Positions 58,696-64,000 of a stretch of 64,000 nucleotides of DNA are shown piece after piece (position 1 is the stretch's first letter; the number at the start of each line of letters is the position of its first letter). The notes beneath the pieces were generated by a model, which did no database searches, was not told where the DNA came from, and saw only the letters and a program-made list of their open reading frames with translations. The stretch is from Myxococcales bacterium. GTDB taxonomy: Bacteria; Myxococcota_A; Polyangia; Palsa-1104; JAEUJZ01. Both the position numbers and the translations under genes were made by a program. Location: the NCBI GenBank assembly GCA_016794505.1, contig JAEUJZ010000036.1:1-64000 (forward strand). Direction: 5' to 3'.

Positions 58696-60660
58696 CTACT
58701 GCTTCTCTTCGGGATAGCCGTTGGCCAGCTCTTCCAGGCCGAGACGACGACCGGCCTCTAGCGACATCTCGTCTTCTTCGTCGGTAAAGCCCTCAAGCGA
58801 GTCGCGATCGTCGAGCACCTTGGCAGCCGCTGGACCGGTGTTCATCTGGATGACGGCGGTGACCGTCGCCTGCTTCTTGAGCTGGCTGTTCATCCAGGCG
58901 ACGAAGCGCACGGGATGGTAGTGCCAAACCACGTAGTCCTTGGGCAGACCGACGCGCTGGGCCAAGTCTTCGGTGTACCAAAGCGTCGGCTCGATCTGGT
59001 CGCGGAACAGGCGCGAGCGCGCAACCTTGTTCAGCGTCTTGAACTCTTTGCTGCGCAGCAGAGCGGCTTCATAGTCGGGCGAAGCGCCCCACTCGGATCG
59101 GCTGTGTACGGCCAGCTTGCGCATGTCGATGCGGGCGGCATCGCGCTGGAAAAACGCGCGCAGCTCTGCCTCGGAAAGCTGGCCATCGCCACGGCCCTTG
59201 GGTTTGTCGATGGCGCTGATGATGCTGCCCACCTCGCAGAAAGGGCCGCTGCCGCCGCCTTCGACGGCCGTGAAGTACCCTGGCTCTAGATCCGCGGCCA
59301 GATCACGAGCAGCCAAGACCTCGACGTGAATCTGGCCCTCTAGGCTGCCGGGCGGCCCGGCGTGGCCGACATGGCCAATGACCTCGCCACCGCCCAGGTC
59401 GAAGTCAGGATAGGCCACCTCGCCGCGCTGCACCGCTTCCCACCATGGAGCTTTGTCCGCGCCATTGATCCAGCTCATGCGCGGCTGCCGGGGATCTTCG
59501 CGCTGCAGATGGAAATACAGCATGAAGAAGATCGCTTCCTTGCCCGCCAAGCGGAAGCCGTGCCGCATCAGTACAAAGTTCGCCGAGCCGATCGGTACAT
59601 CGTCGGCATAGCGCAGCGCAACGACGCGACCGGGGAACGGGTTAAAGATCGCCGTGCCTTCGTTCAAGCTCAGGTGGATGCCGCCGTGCCACAGCCGCGA
59701 CTTGCCGAAAGGACCCACGGGAAAATAGCCACCCATCGAGTCTTCTTCGTTGTTCTTGTACAGCCCTTGCGCCTGCTGCTCGGCGCGTGTTGGGTCGTCT
59801 TCGATCTCGGGCGCTTGGCGGCATTCACTGTCGCGATCCAGACAGGAAAACCACACCGATCGGCTGCGGATCTTCTGCGTGAACCACTTGAAGTTGAAGG
59901 CCCCAGGGTCCCACTTGTTGTTCGTGATGTGAAAGTGACCCAGGTAGCCCGCAAAGGCGCGCGGCTCGGTCATCCACGTCGGCAGCACATAGCCATTCCA
60001 CTCGGGATAGACCTGGGGCAGGTTGGGAAACAGACGAGCGAGCGCCTTGCCCAACGCCTCCATCGCCATGTACTGCTCGGGCGTGTACGCCCACATGCGA
60101 TAGCGCGTGTTGTGGACCACGATCTCTTCGATGTTGCGGTTGATGCCAAACTTCTTTTTGTAAAAGTCGGGGCCGTCTAGGTCGACGTGGCCGCGATTGC
60201 AGAGCTCGACGCCGATCGAGATCTCGTTGACGCCAGCGGCATGGAAAGCGCCGTCGACCAAGTCCAGCGTCTGATAGATCGTCCCATCGTTGTCGATCAA
60301 GAAGTGAACCGACAAGCCGCGCTCGTCGTGAAGCACGTGAAAGCAGGTCTCGGACGTGGCGCAGCCGTCGTGGTGGATGACGAACTGCCGCAGCAGATCT
60401 TGCAGGCGCCGCAGATCATTGCGCGAGCCGCCCATCAGACGGCGCTCGCGATAGCGCTTGAGCGCTCGTTCCAGTCCTTTGGCCGGGGCAAAGGGATAGG
60501 GGCTCGTCGGCTTGGCGCCGTCTTTGCCCTTGAAGCAGCCCTGGTAATAGGCCGAGAACATCAAGTTGTCGTAGAAGTTCACCGTCTTCCAGCCGATATC
60601 GTAGGTACGGCCGCAGACGACGATCTTGCCGGATGCACGGGCTGCGCTCTTTCCTGCCAT
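58696..60660 (-). CDS. PGRP-type amidase fused to an M23-like region
   Basis: 654 residues, no signal peptide. Residues about 85-250 form an N-acetylmuramoyl-L-alanine amidase_2 domain: VIHHDGCATSETCF gives the first zinc His, the strand HFLIDNDGTIYQTLD follows, and FHAAGVNEISIGVEL the second. Residues about 315-470 look like an M23/LysM-type peptidase barrel (GGYFPVGPFG, RLWHGGIHLSL, HVGHAGPPGSLEGQIHVEVLA, with the H-x-H near the end). The C-terminus is helical with L-S-E-A-E-L-R-A-F-F. It should cut peptidoglycan at both the amide and a peptide bond. Without a signal it may be a lysis or secretion-system effector. Divergent from the PqaA gene. Confidence 0.75.
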   Translation of the reverse strand: MAGKSAARASGKIVVCGRTYDIGWKTVNFYDNLMFSAYYQGCFKGKDGAKPTSPYPFAPAKGLERALKRYRERRLMGGSRNDLRRLQDLLRQFVIHHDGCATSETCFHVLHDERGLSVHFLIDNDGTIYQTLDLVDGAFHAAGVNEISIGVELCNRGHVDLDGPDFYKKKFGINRNIEEIVVHNTRYRMWAYTPEQYMAMEALGKALARLFPNLPQVYPEWNGYVLPTWMTEPRAFAGYLGHFHITNNKWDPGAFNFKWFTQKIRSRSVWFSCLDRDSECRQAPEIEDDPTRAEQQAQGLYKNNEEDSMGGYFPVGPFGKSRLWHGGIHLSLNEGTAIFNPFPGRVVALRYADDVPIGSANFVLMRHGFRLAGKEAIFFMLYFHLQREDPRQPRMSWINGADKAPWWEAVQRGEVAYPDFDLGGGEVIGHVGHAGPPGSLEGQIHVEVLAARDLAADLEPGYFTAVEGGGSGPFCEVGSIISAIDKPKGRGDGQLSEAELRAFFQRDAARIDMRKLAVHSRSEWGASPDYEAALLRSKEFKTLNKVARSRLFRDQIEPTLWYTEDLAQRVGLPKDYVVWHYHPVRFVAWMNSQLKKQATVTAVIQMNTGPAAAKVLDDRDSLEGFTDEEDEMSLEAGRRLGLEELANGYPEEKQ

Positions 60661-60772
60661 GGCGGGACCTGGGCTCGGGATAAAGGAGAGCCGACGGTAC
60701 TAAGAATACCGCACTCCTCGGCGCGCGAGCGCCCTCCATTGCGATACAGTGCGCGCAATTCGAGAGGGAACC

Positions 60773-62275
60773 ATGACCGACACCCGGACCACCGCTTCGT
60801 CGTCGCTGAGCCCGCCGGCCCGTCGCTGGCTGGCGGTACGCCTGCTTTCGCTGTCTTTGGCTTTCGGCTCGCCGCTTGCCTGCAGCCCCGATTCCCCGGC
60901 GGACATGCAGCGCCCGCCCGGCGAGCGCATGGACAAGCTGACCGAGCTCGATCGCTTCGTGAAGCAGCCTGACCCCGCCTTCGCCTGGAAGCTGCTCGGG
61001 ACTGAAATGGGCAGTGGCTACACGACGTATCTGCTCGACATGCAGTCGGGATCGTGGCGCAGCGGCAGCGAGGTCGATCGCACGCAGTGGCAACACCACG
61101 TGCTGGTGGTCAAGCCCGAAAACGTCACGCCGGGTCCCGCGATTCTTCTGATCAGCGGCGGCAGCAACGGCGGCAGCCCACCCAAGAAAGCCAGCAGTGA
61201 AGTCGTACTGCTGGCCAAGACGCTGGGCGCCATCGCCGTCGAGCTTCGCCAGATCCCCAACCAACCTCTGACCTTTGCCAACCACGACGGCAAGGCCCAC
61301 AGCGAAGACGGCATCATCGCCTTTGGCTGGGCGCAAGTGATGAAGACCGGCGACGCCACCTGGCACGCACGCTTCCCGATGGTGCGAGCCGCTGTGCGGG
61401 CGATGGACGCGACGCAGGCTTTCCTAAAAACGCCGCAGGGCGGAGGTGCCGCACCCGATCAGTTCGTCGTGGCCGGTGGTTCGAAGCGCGGCTGGACGAC
61501 GTGGATGACCGCCGCTGTCGACCCACGCGTCAGCGCCATCGTGCCCATCGTGATCGATGTGCTCAACGTCAACCAGTTCATGCGCCAGCACATCGAGACC
61601 TACGGCTTCTGGGCGCGAGCGCTGTATGACTACCACTACAACGGCATCACCAAGCACCTGGGCAATCCCGAGATGGATGCGATGCTGACCGACGAAGATC
61701 CGTACCTGTTCCGCCACCGCCTGACGATGCCCAAGTACATCCTGAACGCGACGGGGGATCAGTTCTTTTTGCCGGACGGATCACAGAACTACTACGCCGA
61801 GCTGCGCGGCGAAAAGCTCTTGCGGTACATCCCCAACGCCGATCACGGCCTGGATGACACCGACGCTGCCGAGAGCGCGGTGAGCTATGTCGGCATGCTG
61901 CGCGAAGGCCGCCCGCGGCCGACGTATTCGTGGTCCTTCGAGGGCAGGGACAGCATCCGAGTCACAACGACCGAGATCCCCAAGCGCGTGCTGCTGTGGC
62001 AGGCCACAAACCCTAAAGCCCGTGACTTCCGCGTCGAGACACTGGGCAAGGTATGGACGAGTCGCGAGCTAGCAAGCCAAGGCGGCGGCGTCTATACCGC
62101 GCAGGTGCCCATGCCGGCCCAGGGCTATACCGCGTTCTTGATCGAGCTTCACTACGACAGCGGACAGCTCTTCCCGCTTAAGGTCTCGACGGCGGTGCGC
62201 GTCGTGCCGGACAAGCGCCCGTTCGCTGGCATGGATCCAAAGACCGGTGTGCTAGAGACCACGCCGACGATGTAG
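60773..62275 (+). CDS. PqaA-family (PhoPQ-activated pathogenicity-related) hydrolase
   Basis: 500 residues from the ATG at 60773 with GAGAGGGA upstream. A lipoprotein-type signal ends in L-A-C-S. The body follows the PhoPQ-related family: YTTYLLDMQSGSWR, WQHHVLVVKPENV, ILLISGGSNGG, then VAGGSKRGWTTW with the nucleophile Ser in G-G-S-K-R-G-W, then D-P-R-V-S-A-I-V-P-I-V-I-D, and G-D-Q-F-F-L-P-D-G and NADHGLDD, giving acid and His. This is an alpha/beta hydrolase of unknown substrate in the envelope. Confidence 0.88.
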   Translation: MTDTRTTASSSLSPPARRWLAVRLLSLSLAFGSPLACSPDSPADMQRPPGERMDKLTELDRFVKQPDPAFAWKLLGTEMGSGYTTYLLDMQSGSWRSGSEVDRTQWQHHVLVVKPENVTPGPAILLISGGSNGGSPPKKASSEVVLLAKTLGAIAVELRQIPNQPLTFANHDGKAHSEDGIIAFGWAQVMKTGDATWHARFPMVRAAVRAMDATQAFLKTPQGGGAAPDQFVVAGGSKRGWTTWMTAAVDPRVSAIVPIVIDVLNVNQFMRQHIETYGFWARALYDYHYNGITKHLGNPEMDAMLTDEDPYLFRHRLTMPKYILNATGDQFFLPDGSQNYYAELRGEKLLRYIPNADHGLDDTDAAESAVSYVGMLREGRPRPTYSWSFEGRDSIRVTTTEIPKRVLLWQATNPKARDFRVETLGKVWTSRELASQGGGVYTAQVPMPAQGYTAFLIELHYDSGQLFPLKVSTAVRVVPDKRPFAGMDPKTGVLETTPTM

Positions 62276-62346
62276 CGTCAAAAAGTCGCTGTGCCGTCTT
62301 GCATTGCCGCCGCAGCGATGCAAGCACAAGCGGCCTGCGCTGCAAG

Positions 62347-63189
62347 CTACGACGGATAGCGCAGAGACAGCGAGCGCAGCGGCTCCGACAGGCCATAGCT
62401 GGCGCAGACCAGCGTCGCGAACGTGGCCAAGCTGGCTGCCACCTGGCCTCCGTCGAAGCTTTGGATCAAGAGCGCGCCGGGTGCCCACAGAAAGATCAGC
62501 CAGGCCAAGGTTTCGCCCAGCGCAGACAGGTCGCTGCCGAGCTGCACGAGCAGCGAAAGCAGCGCCACCGGCACCGGCAACAGCAGATAGATCGCAATGA
62601 AGCGCGCTGCCGGGTCCTGCGTTGCCGTCAGCATGTGGACGATCTGCCGCAGCGGAGGATCGCCGTGCCACGGCAAAAGGTACAGCGCAGCCAGAAGCGC
62701 GATGCTGCCCAGCCCCAAGTACCTCGGTAGCTGAGCCCACGAGACATGGGTCCGCACGATCAGCGTCGCGCACACCAGCGCCGCAACGCAGCCAACAGAC
62801 AGACGCAGTGGCAAGGCCAGTGGCAAGTTTCCGACGACGGCCCACGCCGGCAGCGAGGCGAAGCTGATGCAGGCCCGGAACAGGCCTGGCACCGGCAGCA
62901 CCGCCGCCGTCAACACCACCGCACCAGAAAGCATCATCGTCCACAGCGCGATGAATTCGCCTGGCGGCGCCAGCGGCAAGCGAGCGATTCCGCTGGTCCC
63001 GCCACGCGGCAAGACAAACGCTACAAGCAGCAGCAGCCCAGACAGGCCGGCGACGATGCGGATGCGCTGCGGAAACTGCGGGAGTGACAACACAATAAAA
63101 CGTAAGGAGCGTAACACCGAATGCTTCGTCAAGTCGATGGACTTCGCGGTCCCGAGCCAGATCCAGGCGGCAGCACGCGCAGTGCGCAA
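62347..63189 (-). CDS. Polytopic membrane protein of unknown function
   Basis: 280 residues at most; the TTG at 63189 is only the edge of the frame and later GTG codons (63117, 63093) are equally good starts. It has about seven hydrophobic helices (for example IVAGLSGLLLLVAFVLP, YLGLGSIALLAALYLLPW, FIAIYLLLPVPVALLSLLVQL). I see no charged catalytic motif. It converges with the PqaA-family gene and is 98 bases or more from the dehydrogenase start. Confidence 0.6.
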   Translation of the reverse strand: MRTARAAAWIWLGTAKSIDLTKHSVLRSLRFIVLSLPQFPQRIRIVAGLSGLLLLVAFVLPRGGTSGIARLPLAPPGEFIALWTMMLSGAVVLTAAVLPVPGLFRACISFASLPAWAVVGNLPLALPLRLSVGCVAALVCATLIVRTHVSWAQLPRYLGLGSIALLAALYLLPWHGDPPLRQIVHMLTATQDPAARFIAIYLLLPVPVALLSLLVQLGSDLSALGETLAWLIFLWAPGALLIQSFDGGQVAASLATFATLVCASYGLSEPLRSLSLRYPS

Positions 63190-63287
63190 GGGCTTATCAC
63201 AGGACCGTCCGACCCTCGTTGGCAGGCATGCTCAGCGGCGCGAATTATGTTGCCCAGGCCACGCTCGTACTGGCATAAGCTGCACGT

Positions 63288-64000
63288 ATGATTTTTCAGA
63301 TCCTCACCGACCTAGAGTACGGTCAGCTCCACATGGCGCTAGATCGAGCGACGGGCCTGCGAGCCATCGTCGCGCTGCATTCGACCCGCCTGGGGCCGGC
63401 CATTGGTGGCTGCCGCGTGTACCCATATGTCGACGAGACCGCGGCCGTGACGGACGCCTGTCGCTTGGCGCGAGCCATGGGGTACAAAGCGGCCCTGGCG
63501 CGCTTGCCGCACGGCGGTGGCAAAGCAGTCATCTGGGCGACCGAGGCGATGCGCCGCCCCGACTTCGATCGCGCGGCACTCTTTACCGCCTTTGCCCGCT
63601 TCGTCGATTCGCTGGGCGGGGCCTACCTGACCTGCGAGGACTCTGGCACCTCGACGCGCGATATGGACGTCGTGCGCAAGACCACCAAGCACGTTCTGGG
63701 CTTCTCGACGGCGGATGGTGGCTCTGGCGATCCGTCGCCATTTACTGCGCTGGGCTGCCGTCGCGGGATCGAGGCAGTCTGCGAAGTCATCCTGGGCCGC
63801 AAAGACGGCAAAGACATGGCTGGCCTGCACGTCGCCATCCAGGGCGTCGGTGCCGTCGGTCGCTATCTAGCGCTTGAGCTTCACAAGCTAGGCGCCCGCT
63901 TGACGATTGCCGACATCGATCCGGGCCGTGCCGAGCGCGTGGCCGCTGAGACCGGCGCCAAGATCATCTCGATCGAGGAGATCTTTGATGTCGAGTGCGA
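63288..64000 (+). CDS. Leucine/Phe/Val dehydrogenase-type amino-acid dehydrogenase, 5' part
   Basis: The first 237 residues of a gene that runs off the window. It opens MIFQILTDLEYGQLHMALD, then has GLRAIVALHSTRLGPAIGGCR, the catalytic Lys in LPHGGGKAVIW, the second catalytic region YLTCEDSGTSTRDMDVV, and the NAD-binding loop VAIQGVGAVGRYLA. These define the leucine dehydrogenase branch of the Glu/Leu/Phe/Val family, which deaminates branched-chain amino acids to keto acids. A CATAAG eight bases before the ATG and no Shine-Dalgarno suggest a leaderless message. The C-terminus is cut off by the window edge. Confidence 0.9.
   Translation, partial: MIFQILTDLEYGQLHMALDRATGLRAIVALHSTRLGPAIGGCRVYPYVDETAAVTDACRLARAMGYKAALARLPHGGGKAVIWATEAMRRPDFDRAALFTAFARFVDSLGGAYLTCEDSGTSTRDMDVVRKTTKHVLGFSTADGGSGDPSPFTALGCRRGIEAVCEVILGRKDGKDMAGLHVAIQGVGAVGRYLALELHKLGARLTIADIDPGRAERVAAETGAKIISIEEIFDVEC

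Noticed and set aside
1..64000. tRNA, rRNA, insertion sequences, prophage or CRISPR arrays
   Set aside because: I looked for transposase motifs, long terminal inverted repeats, regularly spaced repeats and rRNA landmarks and saw none; a dedicated tRNA search could still find a missed gene.

Overview
The window is about 60% GC and dense with genes on both strands. It carries many Lys-rich-start lipoproteins, Ser/Thr kinases fused to AAA/TPR modules, a folP-cdaA-cdaR block and an effector-associated-like domain. Together these point to a Myxococcota-type (myxobacterial) chromosome. This is inferred from gene content only; no rRNA or tRNA gene was recognised. The ends cut through context: nothing is called in the first 326 bases, and a leucine-dehydrogenase-type gene runs off the right end.

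Layout. (1) 0.3-10 kb: a lipoprotein with two TonB-C-like repeats, an EAD-like/Sel1-like membrane protein with an in-frame hexanucleotide repeat, a small Cys-rich secreted protein, a decayed stretch with an SDR tail, a 1411-residue CotH/lamin-tail lipoprotein bracketed by two related short repeats, and a SurA-N/POTRA fusion. (2) 10-13.6 kb: an arsenic unit, acr3-arsM divergent from arsR, with an SDR behind arsR. (3) 13.6-15.4 kb: a frameshifted, truncated glycosyltransferase-like membrane gene meeting an unknown gene at a 30-bp perfect palindrome that contains both stop codons. (4) 15.9-24 kb: a large hybrid histidine kinase, a serine hydrolase ending in a DUF3887-like domain, a free DUF3887-like protein and a coupled alpha/beta hydrolase.

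(5) 24-52 kb is the most interesting part. It holds a candidate, apparently undescribed RiPP system. The precursor gene (28520-29005) encodes a core of about 53 residues in which all 23 Asn sit on one parity of the chain, alternating with Ala/Val/Leu/Trp. This is the i,i+2 pattern expected of a D/L-alternating beta-helical peptide such as polytheonamide. It is followed by a CxxxCxxC radical SAM enzyme with extra C-terminal cysteines (epimerase candidate). In the same region lie two paralogous B12-type radical SAM enzymes of the 'RiPP maturation radical SAM protein 1' family, a radical SAM-like protein without its cysteine cluster, two methyltransferases with N-x-P-P motifs (amide N-methyltransferase candidates), a JmjC/cupin_8 oxygenase (Asn hydroxylase candidate), an FAD oxidoreductase, a PrsW-like membrane protease, a small HExxH protease and an AAA+ ATPase of the type linked to contractile injection systems. 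Interspersed are a PknK-like kinase, a protein with two non-RD kinase domains, a DUF4157 protein and an MBL-fold hydrolase. Membership of each gene in the RiPP pathway is inference from position and chemistry.

(6) 52.8-64 kb: cell-envelope and housekeeping genes, namely an M4 metalloprotease lipoprotein, cdaR, cdaA and folP (c-di-AMP and folate), a lipoprotein, a PGRP/M23 amidase, a PqaA-family hydrolase, a membrane protein and the partial amino-acid dehydrogenase.
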